Below, piece after piece: positions 27,401-36,405 of a stretch of DNA of 50,296 bases (position 1 is the stretch's first letter; the number at the start of each line of letters is the position of its first letter). The translations under genes and the position numbers were made by a program. Origin of the DNA: Clostridia bacterium (lineage in GTDB: Bacteria; Bacillota; Clostridia; Oscillospirales; CAG-272); the NCBI GenBank assembly GCA_017625065.1, contig JAGALS010000027.1, positions 1-50,296 of the forward strand. Reading direction: 5' to 3'. A model generated the notes under the pieces. That model made no database searches. It was given only the letters and a program-made list of their open reading frames with translations, and was not told the origin of the DNA.

Positions 27401-30400
27401 TTTGCACGATGCAGGAGCTTTACGACCTTATGGGTACCTTCCTGTCGCAGAACGGCGAGCCCGTCGACGTGGAGAAGATGATCTCCGAGAACTGGAACTT
27501 CACCCTCAATGAGCTCGTTTCGGAAATGGGTATGAACGATCTGGATGCCTTCTACACCCAGATGAATCAGTACCTCACCACCGCCAAGCTTGGTGAGCTG
27601 GTTGTTGGCTATCGCTACGAATACAATGACCCGATACGTCCGTCCAACGGCACTCGCGTTGACGTCACGCTTACCGAGCGTGTTGCTGACATCAAGGATC
27701 AGCTCAACCGCAACACCGTAACCGGCAACTTCTCCTTCACGCTGGATGCCGAAGGCCGTCTGCTTGACATCAACATCGATATGGACGTGGATTACACCGC
27801 TGTCGACGAAGAGGACGATATGGTCGGCGGTGAGATCACCCTGAAGCTGGAGCGCGACGACAATATCGTGATCGAGCTGCCCGCAAATCTGCAGCCCGTT
27901 TCCAACATCAAGCTGCAAAGCGTATTTGACAACGACGGCAATATGCTGATCACCGTTCCCGAGGGCTTTGAGTACACCTTCGAGACGGGCGGCTATGGCG
28001 AGATCGCCCTCTCCGAGCTGATCGAGAAGGACGAGGAAATGTCTGAAAAGCTCGGCGTTACCGTTTACGTTCTGAAGTCCGCTTACTGGGATCAGACCGT
28101 CGAGGTCGGCGAATATATCCTTTATAACAATAAGTACTACACCTGGAAGCACACCAGCGATGTCGTTTCCGAATCCTACCGTAAGATCGTTAAGGAAGCG
28201 ACCCTTGCACAGATCGTTGCCGATCCCACCACGGCGCTGACCGACGCAACCAGCTACGCGCCGGGCTATCTCAACGGCAACCAGGTCACGCTGTACAACA
28301 CGCTGCTTGGCAGATACGCCTTCCAGCAGAATGGCACCTGGTATCTGGTGAAATCCAGCGAACACAACTGGAACAACCAGCTGCAGAACTATGCCACCAA
28401 TATCACAAGCTACGTTGCGCTTTCCGATGCCATCGCCGATATGCGCCTGAGCAGTATGGAGAGCTGGGGCAATAGCGTCAAAAACGAGGATGGCGATCCT
28501 ATCCTCGTGCACAACACCAATCTTTCGTTGAACGTGACCGCATGGGGCACCGAGACCGTCAGCACTTACGCCTATCTTAACAACAACGGCGATCTTGTTC
28601 TGACCTATTGCGAGCAGATCAACACCGTATACGATTACTATTACAAGCTTACCGAGGAGATCCCCGCCTCCGCTCTGCCCGACTATGACGAAACAGAGAT
28701 CTGGGAGGAGCGTCTGGATTCCGATAGCGATCTGAGAGATCTGCAGGGCAATCCCATCACCGAGGATCTTGATTCGATCGAGCTTTATCGCAAGGTTCCC
28801 ACCTATTATGTTAAGGTCAACAACAACACCTATGCGGGATTCACATACGAGTATGACTTCATCACCGCGGAGGGTGTCGAGCTCGTAGCCTCCCTGCCCT
28901 CCTGGATCAAGACCGATTTCAACGAGGCAAGCTCGCAAAAGACCGTCAACCTGCCCGATGGCAACAAGCTGTTCGTCACGGGCGAAAAGCCCTACCACGG
29001 TGAGGGCGCCAAGGGTGAATATGACAACATCGCCTATGGCTGGGCAAAGACAAACGGCATTTACGTGCAGGCAGTGGCGCGCTACTGTGAAGGCAAGCTG
29101 ATCGAGGTCGTTTACCGCAGCGATTACAGCAGCAAGAGCGACGTTGCTCTGTCCGAGCGCACGCTGAGCTTCAACAAATACATTGACCTTACACAGTACC
29201 TCACCAAGACAGGCGATAACACCTACCGTCTCAGCGCTTCCTTCTTCACCCGTATGCAAGCGCTTTGCCCCGATGCGGGCGACAGCTACTGGCTGCGCGT
29301 GATCGGCAAGCAGACCGTTAGCGGTGTGGAATATGAATTCGAGGGTGCCGTCGGTCTTTACGAAAAGGCACGCACCATCGCCTTGAACAACCGCGGCGAT
29401 CGCAATGAAAGCTCGGCTGATTGGTACGACCTGTTTGACAGCAACAGAAATGGCGCTATGTTCAGCATCATTCCCGGCAGCTTGACGGGTGACGCAAGCT
29501 CGATCACCGTACGCCTGAACAACGGCGACAGCATCGATATCTCCTACTCCTGCGACAACGGTCTTTACCCCGTCACGGACGGCATCATTCCCAAAAATGA
29601 TGCAAAGAGCGAAGAGACCGGCCTGCCCATTTACAGCGCCGTTACCGGTCACGACACCAACACCTATGTCTACCAGGGCGGTAAATATTATTACTACAGC
29701 ACTTACCCCACCTACGATTCCATTCAATACACCACACTTGATTCGATCAAGCAATCGATCGCAAACGATTGGTTCCTTTCCGAGCTGTCTTACAAGTTCG
29801 ACTTCACCGATCAGAGCAACGGCACTACCTATCCCGTATATGAGGCAGAATTCGACTTTGCTTCCGACAATGCTTACAGCTCCTATGATCTGAGTCGGAT
29901 GTACGTGCTCATCAAGGAAGGTCAGCTTTATGTCCTTTCCGGCGCTGTGATGGTAAGCGAGTCGCTGCTCCAATTCGAGGCAATGGTCTCTCCTGCCGAT
30001 TACTTTGCGGCAGCTGCTGCGCGCATCGAAGTGGTAGAAGACGTTTCCGGCTGGAGCTACAACACCATTATGGTCAACGGCCAGCAGATCCACGTTAACT
30101 ACAGAAGCATCCTTTACTTCAACGACTACAAAGAAGATGACGGCGAGATCGCCTGCACGAACTATATCAGTGTACCGTACGTGCTGGAAAACGGTGCGCC
30201 TCGCTACGTGGCGAATGTTGGTGATTATCTGGGTCGCACCCTGATCAAGGGTACAGATCCTGTGACCATCTCCAATATGATCGGCACACCCGAGCTCGAA
30301 GAGGAGCAATACTACAACGGCACCTTCACCTTTGCCGACGTCAAGCGCGCCGACTACCGCTATTATGTAAAGCTTGCGGGCGAGTATTATCATTACGATT

Positions 30401-31194
30401 CCTACTATTTTGAAACCTATAGCGGATACTGCTATGACCAAGACGGGTACGAAAACGCGATCGCAAGTGAAAAGGATCACTATTACGGTGTCCGGGATGC
30501 AAGCGGCAACTGGAGCTATTACAACCGTATGACTACTACTTGGGATTGGATGACGGAAACGGAATACGCCGTGCTCTCCGAGCCCATTACGGTTCTGCCC
30601 ACCTTCAGCCAGACACCCGAGACCGTGGAGCTACCGTTGATGACCAAGAACGGTGAAACGGTTACCGAATTCAGCGGTCTTGTGATGGGCACCATCCTGA
30701 CCAAGAGACGCTCTGACGGCACCGTGTTCTATCACAAGGAAGGCACCAACAACGGATTTTTGAAGCTTGCCAACAGCAATAAGTATTTCCGTGCCAGAAT
30801 GGTCGTGAACCAGAAGAGCGGCGCGACCCGCATCCTTTGCAGCGGTCTCGGCGTTGCAACACTGGATTGGCGCGAGATCGAATATCTTGATCCGCTTGGC
30901 AAGTATCTCACCGTCTCTGCCGATGCTTCCTCGATCAAGATCTCCAAGGACATCCTGAAGGCCATTCCCGAATCGGTTCGCGACAGCTTCCGCCTGACAC
31001 TGGAGCGCAATGATAACGACTATGGATATGGCCACGTTACCCTCACCTATGTACAGCTTGAGGCATGGTTTGAGCTGACCGAGATCAAGGACTGCAACAG
31101 CGGTAATTTCAATGGCTTCGTTGATTATGATCAGATCTACGGCGAGTTTGACTACGGCGTGATCGGCAAGAACGAGATCATTTTCAAAGACTGA
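24457..31194 (+). CDS. Giant (2245-residue) Cys-rich surface lipoprotein of unknown function
   Basis: An exported, probably membrane-anchored protein. Residues 1-28 are a lipoprotein signal with lipobox LSAC (Cys28). Residues about 45-325 and 505-655 hold repeated CXXC modules of the form CxxCG...H (VCTACGAVVQSG, FTCRECGWKNN, SRECLRCGEEE, KECDTCHAII, KNCPKCGAIED), a repeat type seen in large secreted Clostridia proteins. Between the two Cys blocks is a beta-rich domain (about 330-500). The remaining 1600 residues are Tyr/Asp/Asn-rich, with no recognised enzyme motif. AAGGAGG and the promoter at 24349 support the start. It is followed by a weak terminator and a lipoprotein-ABC transporter operon that could be functionally linked. 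Function is not known. Confidence 0.8.
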   Translation: MKKVLTSVLALLLVLGTLLSLCGILSACKKEPTDDPVDTPTTPEETVQPTCSHAVTQLTNVRETSCARAGYTGDTVCTACGAVVQSGQTIPALPHTMDAGLLTKLSTCIDHGVTTFTCRECGWKNNTTMELVAHQDIFHDANDSHTHTHTCATCTINNYEEHVPKDAGIHYDATCTEPSYTLHTCKDCEGVYKVWDSDDTILGHNWPKDADNKEVWQITEPTCCATGLKSRECLRCGEEESMTLKVAPNAHNYVEFARDNATCVAKGTIYYECQNAGCSAETTKEIPVNPNAHNMTAETTPDGWTTDACQNIGCTHKVKTYTAPADKKEASVTTESIADSVAEERTFEVKTSDASVQFPTEVISQMVSNNSEKVDIQAGVADADDKDTLLAAATNLDAAQKERLENVDIFNFSVSGITGNFNAAVTVTIPYTLKQIEGTNDYEDPNGIQIWYVKTDGSGIDCFENVVFVPNEGSTTEGYVTFTTNHFSYYAVAYEETQEAKCRRGVHRWLPTTEDDKVAPTCTDYGYTVKECDTCHAIIYDDLVDKNNHDYSDPVDPVLSCTEGGYVVKICRNEGCGHTVNIEYRTPLGHTLSGAATCTEDSVCTRCSNIITPAHGHEWGDWITVFEPTATKSGLRRKNCPKCGAIEDAKLAATGTVQPVSFESYEDMMETMLETVLAFHNGKMTMVVGAEDDSSTITMDIKVKEEGESYLMLIDITQNSVVVTESTSQITGETTRTEYPYENYIQFMYRNGVTVLTDKRVSTHPSSMFNRDTQDIYTDLESAFMLPYELMLNYAKQNFDLYAPTVEGSLQNIPTVLRMADALAGSAVNDILKEIGSTYTLGSLADLYDKTQTVYTYLALTLGFGTTMDLGDVTIPTANDFMTVIGGFSNVTTDAAGNKTYTIDCAARQAELKAILGWIEAHENSSLASVVWTLLGKEVQTYYPDVTDWNAFLNKMKSTYTGTMLVKDAFNTAVNMLERKGICTMQELYDLMGTFLSQNGEPVDVEKMISENWNFTLNELVSEMGMNDLDAFYTQMNQYLTTAKLGELVVGYRYEYNDPIRPSNGTRVDVTLTERVADIKDQLNRNTVTGNFSFTLDAEGRLLDINIDMDVDYTAVDEEDDMVGGEITLKLERDDNIVIELPANLQPVSNIKLQSVFDNDGNMLITVPEGFEYTFETGGYGEIALSELIEKDEEMSEKLGVTVYVLKSAYWDQTVEVGEYILYNNKYYTWKHTSDVVSESYRKIVKEATLAQIVADPTTALTDATSYAPGYLNGNQVTLYNTLLGRYAFQQNGTWYLVKSSEHNWNNQLQNYATNITSYVALSDAIADMRLSSMESWGNSVKNEDGDPILVHNTNLSLNVTAWGTETVSTYAYLNNNGDLVLTYCEQINTVYDYYYKLTEEIPASALPDYDETEIWEERLDSDSDLRDLQGNPITEDLDSIELYRKVPTYYVKVNNNTYAGFTYEYDFITAEGVELVASLPSWIKTDFNEASSQKTVNLPDGNKLFVTGEKPYHGEGAKGEYDNIAYGWAKTNGIYVQAVARYCEGKLIEVVYRSDYSSKSDVALSERTLSFNKYIDLTQYLTKTGDNTYRLSASFFTRMQALCPDAGDSYWLRVIGKQTVSGVEYEFEGAVGLYEKARTIALNNRGDRNESSADWYDLFDSNRNGAMFSIIPGSLTGDASSITVRLNNGDSIDISYSCDNGLYPVTDGIIPKNDAKSEETGLPIYSAVTGHDTNTYVYQGGKYYYYSTYPTYDSIQYTTLDSIKQSIANDWFLSELSYKFDFTDQSNGTTYPVYEAEFDFASDNAYSSYDLSRMYVLIKEGQLYVLSGAVMVSESLLQFEAMVSPADYFAAAAARIEVVEDVSGWSYNTIMVNGQQIHVNYRSILYFNDYKEDDGEIACTNYISVPYVLENGAPRYVANVGDYLGRTLIKGTDPVTISNMIGTPELEEEQYYNGTFTFADVKRADYRYYVKLAGEYYHYDSYYFETYSGYCYDQDGYENAIASEKDHYYGVRDASGNWSYYNRMTTTWDWMTETEYAVLSEPITVLPTFSQTPETVELPLMTKNGETVTEFSGLVMGTILTKRRSDGTVFYHKEGTNNGFLKLANSNKYFRARMVVNQKSGATRILCSGLGVATLDWREIEYLDPLGKYLTVSADASSIKISKDILKAIPESVRDSFRLTLERNDNDYGYGHVTLTYVQLEAWFELTEIKDCNSGNFNGFVDYDQIYGEFDYGVIGKNEIIFKD

Positions 31195-31216
31195 TTTCAT
31201 CCGCAATTTTTAACCC

Positions 31217-31277
31217 GTTGGGCGGGTAACACCGCCCAACAAACAAAAAAACGGGCTGCCATACGACAGCCCGTTTT
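31217..31277 (+). terminator. Two hairpins between the giant lipoprotein and the ABC operon
   Basis: Hairpin 1 is a perfect 9-bp stem (31217-31225 with 31232-31240). Hairpin 2 is an 11-bp stem (31248-31258 with 31267-31277) ending in four Ts. The second lies only about 10 nt before the next Shine-Dalgarno site, so it may be leaky and act as an attenuator. Confidence 0.65.
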
Positions 31278-31302
31278 CACTCTCTTGAAAGGAGGCACCA
31301 AA

Positions 31303-32601
31303 ATGCACAAAATACATTTTTTTACGCGCACGTGGTGCCTTTTTCTTTGCCTTTTGTTGCTTGTGCCCACCGTCGGCTGCGCGACAAAGCCGAAGCCGAC
31401 ACAATACCTTGACAAGGACCTGAGTGTAGAATCGGTGCAGGTCATCTACAGCGCGGATTTTATGACAAATACATCCCAAAAGCTGCTGGAGCTCTACTGC
31501 CGCATCCTGCCACTGATGGACGGCCCCGTGCTTTCGCCTGAGGAGCAAGCGGAGCTTTTGCAAGAGATCCGCACATACGTTTTGCCAATGAGCTTACGCG
31601 CGGGCGTGAGCGAGCAGGAATGGGACAAGCTGATCGCGCACGCAGAGGCATTCGCAGCCGAGCTTTCAGGTGCCGAGGATACTCCCCTTGCCGCCTATTG
31701 CCGCTTCTATCAGAAGCTGGTGGCGGTTTTGGGGCACGAGCGCGCGGGCTTGCTATGCTATGACGGAACGGTGCAATATCTGGACTACACCGCCGCGCTT
31801 TACGAGGCGCGATATCGCGATTACGGCTACGAATGGTATCTGGAGGATGCTCTGCGCTATCGTGCGCGCCTTTCGGCGCTGTATGAGCAATTGGATGCAA
31901 AATCCTTTGGAGAGGCGACCCGTGTACTGGTGTGGTTGCTCTCCTTCACAAGCGGCGTTGCACCCGTTGAGCAGAGCCAAAACCCATCGGCGCTGATCTA
32001 CGACGGCGAGATGCTGCTGATCTTGCGGATGCAAGCGCAGGAATTTGCCAACATCTCGCTCAATAGCGAGCAATGGCAGCTGATCGCGGCGCTTTACGGC
32101 GGACTTGCACCGCAAAATCCCGACACCGCAATGGAGGCGGAGCTTTCCGCTATGCAGGAGGCGGGGATCACTTCCCGACTGTTCGGTGCGATGCCCGAGC
32201 TTCTTTCGCTGTATCACGCAGTGATGCAGGATATGACCGAGACCGATGTGTCAATATTGCGCCAAAATGCTTCCGATATCGAAAAAAGTGCCGTAACGTG
32301 CCGCGTTTTAGCCCAAAACGAAGCCGAGCTTCTGGCGTTCCTTCGGCGCTTCGAGGCGCTGTGTGCCTCGGGCGACGGTGCCGCCGAGCGCCGCGCGATG
32401 CAGCGCCTGGGGCTGCTTGCTGCTTGTGATACATTTCTTGCCCAAACGGCATCGATCGATACAGATCAGCTGCTTTGTGCCATCGCCGCCCGTGCCGCAA
32501 TGCAAGACGGTGAGGGCGCGCTACACACAGCGACCATTGCTTATTTGAAGGGACAAATGCCGTATCTGGCATTTGCGCTTTCCGAAAAGGGGGGATCCTG
32601 A
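31303..32601 (+). CDS. Putative lipoprotein encoded with an ABC transporter
   Basis: A 432-residue protein of unknown function. The N-terminus is a lipoprotein signal (FFTRTWCLFLCLLLLVPTVG) with a Cys at 26. The body is mostly alpha-helical, rich in Leu, Ala, Glu and Tyr, with no recognised motif. The ATG at 31303 is chosen because AAAGGAGG ends 8 nt upstream; the frame opens at 31285. Its stop overlaps the ATPase start (TGATG), so it is the first gene of a three-gene translationally coupled operon. It may act as an extracytoplasmic partner of the FtsX-type permease. Confidence 0.75.
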   Translation: MHKIHFFTRTWCLFLCLLLLVPTVGCATKPKPTQYLDKDLSVESVQVIYSADFMTNTSQKLLELYCRILPLMDGPVLSPEEQAELLQEIRTYVLPMSLRAGVSEQEWDKLIAHAEAFAAELSGAEDTPLAAYCRFYQKLVAVLGHERAGLLCYDGTVQYLDYTAALYEARYRDYGYEWYLEDALRYRARLSALYEQLDAKSFGEATRVLVWLLSFTSGVAPVEQSQNPSALIYDGEMLLILRMQAQEFANISLNSEQWQLIAALYGGLAPQNPDTAMEAELSAMQEAGITSRLFGAMPELLSLYHAVMQDMTETDVSILRQNASDIEKSAVTCRVLAQNEAELLAFLRRFEALCASGDGAAERRAMQRLGLLAACDTFLAQTASIDTDQLLCAIAARAAMQDGEGALHTATIAYLKGQMPYLAFALSEKGGS

Positions 32602-33257
32602 TGCTAAAAGCCACACAGATCTATAAGAGCTATCAACAAAACGAGATCTTACACGGCGTAGATCTGACCGTAAGCCGCGGCGAATTCTTATCCATTATGG
32701 GAGAGAGCGGAAGCGGAAAAAGCACGTTGCTTTCTATTTTGGCAGGCAATCTGCGCCCCGATAGCGGCAGCGTCATCCTGGATGGGAAAGAGATCTCTAC
32801 CCTACGTGAAAAGGAGCTTGCCGCGCTGCGGCGCACGCGGCTTGGATTTGTCTATCAATCGCTCAATCTGTTGCCGACTCTGAATGGCGAGGATAATATT
32901 TTATTACCCCTTTATCTGGATCGCGCCGATACGGTGCGCGGCCGCGCCCGCATACAGGAGCTCGCGGGGCTGTTGCACATTGAAAAGGTGCTGCACGCCT
33001 TCCCCGACACGATGTCGGGCGGCGAGCGCCAACGCGTCGCCATCGCGAGAGCGCTGATCCACGATCCTTCGATCCTGATGCTGGACGAGCCAACCGGCAG
33101 CCTTGACAGCGCCTCCACGGAGCAGGTGATGAAGCTGCTGTGCCATATCAACGCGGAGCTGGGCGTTACGGTGCTTCAGGTCACCCACAGCGAAGCCGCA
33201 GCCGCATACGGCACGCGCATCATTCGCCTGTGTGACGGCAGGGTGGTGGAGCAATGA
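32601..33257 (+). CDS. ABC transporter ATP-binding protein (MacB/LolD type)
   Basis: A 218-residue ATPase with Walker A GESGSGKSTLLSILAG, Q-loop VYQSLNLLPTL, signature MSGGERQRVAIARAL, Walker B SILMLDEPTGSLDSAS and an H-loop His in VTHSEAAA. It belongs to the mechanotransmission group (MacB, LolD, FtsE, BceA), in which ATP use at the membrane drives work outside the cell rather than classical transport. It overlaps the lipoprotein gene by 1 nt and the permease gene by 4 nt. Confidence 0.95.
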   Translation: MLKATQIYKSYQQNEILHGVDLTVSRGEFLSIMGESGSGKSTLLSILAGNLRPDSGSVILDGKEISTLREKELAALRRTRLGFVYQSLNLLPTLNGEDNILLPLYLDRADTVRGRARIQELAGLLHIEKVLHAFPDTMSGGERQRVAIARALIHDPSILMLDEPTGSLDSASTEQVMKLLCHINAELGVTVLQVTHSEAAAAYGTRIIRLCDGRVVEQ

Positions 33258-35587
33258 GCTTGTTTTTAAAGCACATCGTCCGTTCGCTTCGCGCCGCCCC
33301 CTGGCAACCGCTGCTGATCCTGCTTTGTATCGTGCTCAGCGTGATGCTGTCGGAAACGGCGCTCTGCCTATCCGGTGCGTTTTCCGCGTACGAGCGCGAC
33401 AGAGCGCTGGAGGAAACGGCGGCAGGCGATCTGGAGATCACGGCACGCGCCAATAACAGCTCCCGCTTTTTGTTCGCCGAGCAAGCGCAGGGCGTGCTTG
33501 GTGAGGACGGACAGGCCTTGGGCGAATTTGCGCTGACCGCCTTTACCGAGCAAAAAGAAGAGCGCGTGGCGCTGTCTGTGTCTGCTGTTGACCTGGAGGC
33601 GGCAGATGCCTTCTACGATTTTCAATATCTCTCTTACGGTCGCTTTGATGCGATGAACATCGACCGCGCCGCCGTGGTATCGCAAGAGCTTGCCGAACGC
33701 CTTGGGCTTTCGGTCGGAGACAGCATCTCTTGGCGGATGCTGGGGGTGGATGCTTGCTATGAGGTGCAGGCGATCGCCGCCAACACGGGGCTGCTTTTGC
33801 AGCGCGATATCCTGATCTCGCACTCGGGTGTGATCCGTCTGTTGAGCGAGCAAACGCCCGTGATCTCCACACTGGGGAGCGCCTTCGCGCCCTGCACACG
33901 CTTGATGATCAAGCTGGATGATCCGACCGCTGCAAAAGACGTTCAGCAACGCTTTTTTGCACATTCCGATTTTCAAGAATGCAATATCAAAAGCAATGCC
34001 GAAAACGGCTCGTTTTTCTTCTTCACAGTCCTGCAGATCTCTTTTGTGTGGCTGTTTGTGCTGTTGATCCTGATCCTTGCCGTTTGTGTCATTGCCACGT
34101 CGCTGACCCTTTTACACCGTCAACGGGCGGCGGATTACCGCTTGTTTGCCATTGCGGGAGCTTCGCCGCATCAGCTGCATCTTTTACTCTACACGGAAAG
34201 TATGCTGTATGCGGCTGTGGGCGGTGCCTTGGGCGTGTTGCTTGCGATTCCTGCGATATCGACCGTGGGCGGCTTCTATGCGTGGCAGCAGAACACCTTA
34301 CGCCCGAGCGTGGGATCGACTCTGTTTGGGCTTCTGCTTGCGCCGATCCTGATGCTGCTTTGCACGGCTTTGCATTTGCAAAAGCACCCCGTTTCGGGCA
34401 AAAAAAACGATACCGTACAAGAAAAAAGCAAACAAAGCATATGCATACCCTTGGAATGGATCGTGCCTTGCGCAACTCTTGCTGTGTGTCTGATCCTGCT
34501 GATCTCGCTCCCCGTGAAAAGCCGCGTTTTGCCTGCTTTGCTTGCGCTTTTCTCGGCTGTGTGGCTTTTGTATCTGCTTTTTCCGCTTATGCTTCGCGGG
34601 GTGGAACGCCTTGGAGCGCACCTGCTTTCCCAAGCGCGCCGTCTTGGAACGATGGTGCCGGTCTTCAAAAACCTGCACCGTCAACGGGCTTTGCATCACG
34701 CGGGACGGCTGCTTGCTTTGTTCCTTGCACTGCTTTTCACACTTTTCACCTGTCAGACGGTGTTTTCGGATCAGATCCGCACAATGACCGAGGACGTGCC
34801 GGCAGATTTCTTTGCCCTGCACGTTTCCAATCAGACCGAGCAGCTTCTGCAAAATGACAAGGATGTGGCAGAATGCGTACGGATGACCTATTTGTCCGGT
34901 GTCACATTGCCGGCCGATACCACCGCCATCGCGATCTCGCTGTCGGGTGATACCGCCGCCTGGAGCGCCGTCGGTCTTGCCCCCTCCAAGCTGCCGACGG
35001 GCCGTGAGGTCGTACTTTCCAAGGGACTTGCCGCCAAATGCGGCAAACGGGTCGGCGATCCCGTTACACTGGAGCTTTACGGCAACTCACACGATTTTGT
35101 GGTGTCCGATATCGTGGCGACCAACGCAAATTTCCTCTATTTCGATTCTCTTGAGCTGGGACTCGCCCGTGATATGCTTTGCATCCGTATGGCACAGGGC
35201 GCTGACAGCGCCGCCGCCGAGGAGCGCATCACCGCGCTTTTGGAATCCAACGGCGCGATGATGACCGATCTGCAGACCGTATTCGGAAGCCTGCCCGCCT
35301 CCTTCGACGGACATTTGCGCTTTATGCGCTACGGCATTGTTTTTTCCTTTGTCTTGGGACTTCTTGGCTGTATCAATCTCTTTGCACAGCAATACCACGT
35401 AAGGCGCGAGGAGCGCAGAATTCTTTATGCCTGCGGTATGACACGTGCCGCTATCAGACGTATGACACTGTATGAGTGTCTTTTTACGGCTTTGCTTGCT
35501 TTTTTGGTGGGTGTTATGAGCTGCGGCATACTGTGCCTTCTGATCGATGCGGGTATGCGTGCCTTTGGGCTTGTGCTGTTGCTTTGA
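33254..35587 (+). CDS. FtsX-like ABC transporter permease
   Basis: A 777-residue membrane protein, partner of the preceding ATPase. One N-terminal transmembrane helix (about 14-34) is followed by a roughly 220-residue extracellular domain, then a helix cluster (about 255-445), another helix near 490, a second extracellular domain (about 515-685) and the final helices to the end. This duplicated FtsX layout resembles the large BceB/MacB-like permeases used for peptide detoxification, lipoprotein handling or cell-wall signalling. No histidine kinase or response regulator is adjacent, arguing against a classic Bce module. A terminator follows. Confidence 0.88.
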   Translation: MSLFLKHIVRSLRAAPWQPLLILLCIVLSVMLSETALCLSGAFSAYERDRALEETAAGDLEITARANNSSRFLFAEQAQGVLGEDGQALGEFALTAFTEQKEERVALSVSAVDLEAADAFYDFQYLSYGRFDAMNIDRAAVVSQELAERLGLSVGDSISWRMLGVDACYEVQAIAANTGLLLQRDILISHSGVIRLLSEQTPVISTLGSAFAPCTRLMIKLDDPTAAKDVQQRFFAHSDFQECNIKSNAENGSFFFFTVLQISFVWLFVLLILILAVCVIATSLTLLHRQRAADYRLFAIAGASPHQLHLLLYTESMLYAAVGGALGVLLAIPAISTVGGFYAWQQNTLRPSVGSTLFGLLLAPILMLLCTALHLQKHPVSGKKNDTVQEKSKQSICIPLEWIVPCATLAVCLILLISLPVKSRVLPALLALFSAVWLLYLLFPLMLRGVERLGAHLLSQARRLGTMVPVFKNLHRQRALHHAGRLLALFLALLFTLFTCQTVFSDQIRTMTEDVPADFFALHVSNQTEQLLQNDKDVAECVRMTYLSGVTLPADTTAIAISLSGDTAAWSAVGLAPSKLPTGREVVLSKGLAAKCGKRVGDPVTLELYGNSHDFVVSDIVATNANFLYFDSLELGLARDMLCIRMAQGADSAAAEERITALLESNGAMMTDLQTVFGSLPASFDGHLRFMRYGIVFSFVLGLLGCINLFAQQYHVRREERRILYACGMTRAAIRRMTLYECLFTALLAFLVGVMSCGILCLLIDAGMRAFGLVLLL

Positions 35588-35601
35588 TCGCCTTTTAACA
35601 C

Positions 35602-35651
35602 AAAAATGCACACCGTGTGTGAATTTTGATCACACACGGGGCATTTTTGTT
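35602..35651 (+). terminator. Terminator of the lipoprotein-ABC operon
   Basis: A long stem (35613-35622 with 35630-35639, extended by 35602-35609 with 35641-35648) followed by TTTTTGTTT. Confidence 0.85.
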
Positions 35652-35780
35652 TAACGCGCGCTCCCCCAAAAAACTTTTTTGTTTTGCTTTTTTCCAAAGA
35701 ATGCTATGGATATTTTTCGCATATGCTACAAACAATATCCTTGTCAGCACCACCAAGATGTGTGAAACAAGGAGAAGAAT

Positions 35781-36335
35781 ATGAAAGCAACAGGAATCGT
35801 CAGAAGGATCGACGACCTTGGCAGAGTCGTGATCCCGAAGGAAATAAGAAGAACCATGCGTATCCGCGAGGGCGACCCGCTGGAAATTTATACCGACCGC
35901 GAGGGTGAGGTCATTTTTAAGAAGTATTCCCCCATTGGCGAGCTGGCGATCTTCGCCGGCGAATATGCCGAAACACTGTATAAGACCTGCTCTCTTTCCG
36001 TCATCATCTGCGACCGCGATGCGGTGATCGCCACCGCAGGTGTGCCGCGCAAGGAATACGCCGACAAGGCGCTTTCCGATGAGCTGGAAAAGGTCATTGA
36101 ATCCCGCAGCCTTTACGTGTGGCGCGAGGGAATGGACACCATCCCCGCGATCGCCGACGGCGGCACGCACACCGTGCGCTGCGCGATGCCTATCCTTTCG
36201 GAGGGTGACATCGTTGGTTGCGTGGTCTCTCTCTCGGGTAGCGAAAAAGAGGACAAAAAAATTCCCGCCGTTGACGTGGAAACAAAGCTGATCCAAACGG
36301 CGGCAGGATTTCTTGGCAGACAGTTGGAAAGCTGA
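35781..36335 (+). CDS. spoVT: Stage V sporulation protein T
   Basis: An AbrB-type transcription factor that adjusts sigma-G-dependent gene expression in the forespore. The 184-residue protein starts with the swapped-hairpin DNA-binding domain (MKATGIVRRIDDLGRVVIPK, then EIRRTMRIREGDPLEIYTD), followed by a GAF-like C-terminal domain (about 55-180). Length and domain order match SpoVT rather than the shorter AbrB. AAGGAG precedes the ATG. It marks the organism as a probable spore former. The upstream region contains no clear sigma-A promoter, consistent with forespore control, but no sigma-G promoter could be assigned with confidence. Confidence 0.95.
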   Translation: MKATGIVRRIDDLGRVVIPKEIRRTMRIREGDPLEIYTDREGEVIFKKYSPIGELAIFAGEYAETLYKTCSLSVIICDRDAVIATAGVPRKEYADKALSDELEKVIESRSLYVWREGMDTIPAIADGGTHTVRCAMPILSEGDIVGCVVSLSGSEKEDKKIPAVDVETKLIQTAAGFLGRQLES

Positions 36336-36356
36336 ACAAATTCCCCAAAAAAGCGC

Positions 36357-36404
36357 AAAAAAGCCGCACCGTTACAAAAAAATTGGTAACGGTGCGGCTT
36401 TTTT
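36357..36404. terminator. Bidirectional terminator between spoVT and the 257-residue protein gene
   Basis: A 19-bp perfect stem (36357-36375 with 36386-36404), including A-run and T-run flanks. Confidence 0.92.
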
Positions 36405-36405
36405 C

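Noticed and set aside
24610..30480. A 1956-codon open frame on the strand opposite the giant lipoprotein
   Set aside because: It is codon-aligned with the sense gene, so it stays open simply because the sense gene avoids TTA, CTA and TCA codons. It lacks a promoter, ribosome-binding site and recognisable motifs, whereas the sense gene has signal peptide, repeats and promoter.
31217..31240. First hairpin after the giant gene as an independent terminator
   Set aside because: It is followed by an A-rich stretch, not Ts, so it was treated only as part of a double-hairpin region.
35650..35780. A sigma-G promoter upstream of spoVT
   Set aside because: GAATG-like and CATATG-like strings occur, but they do not fit the -10 consensus at proper spacing, so no promoter was called.
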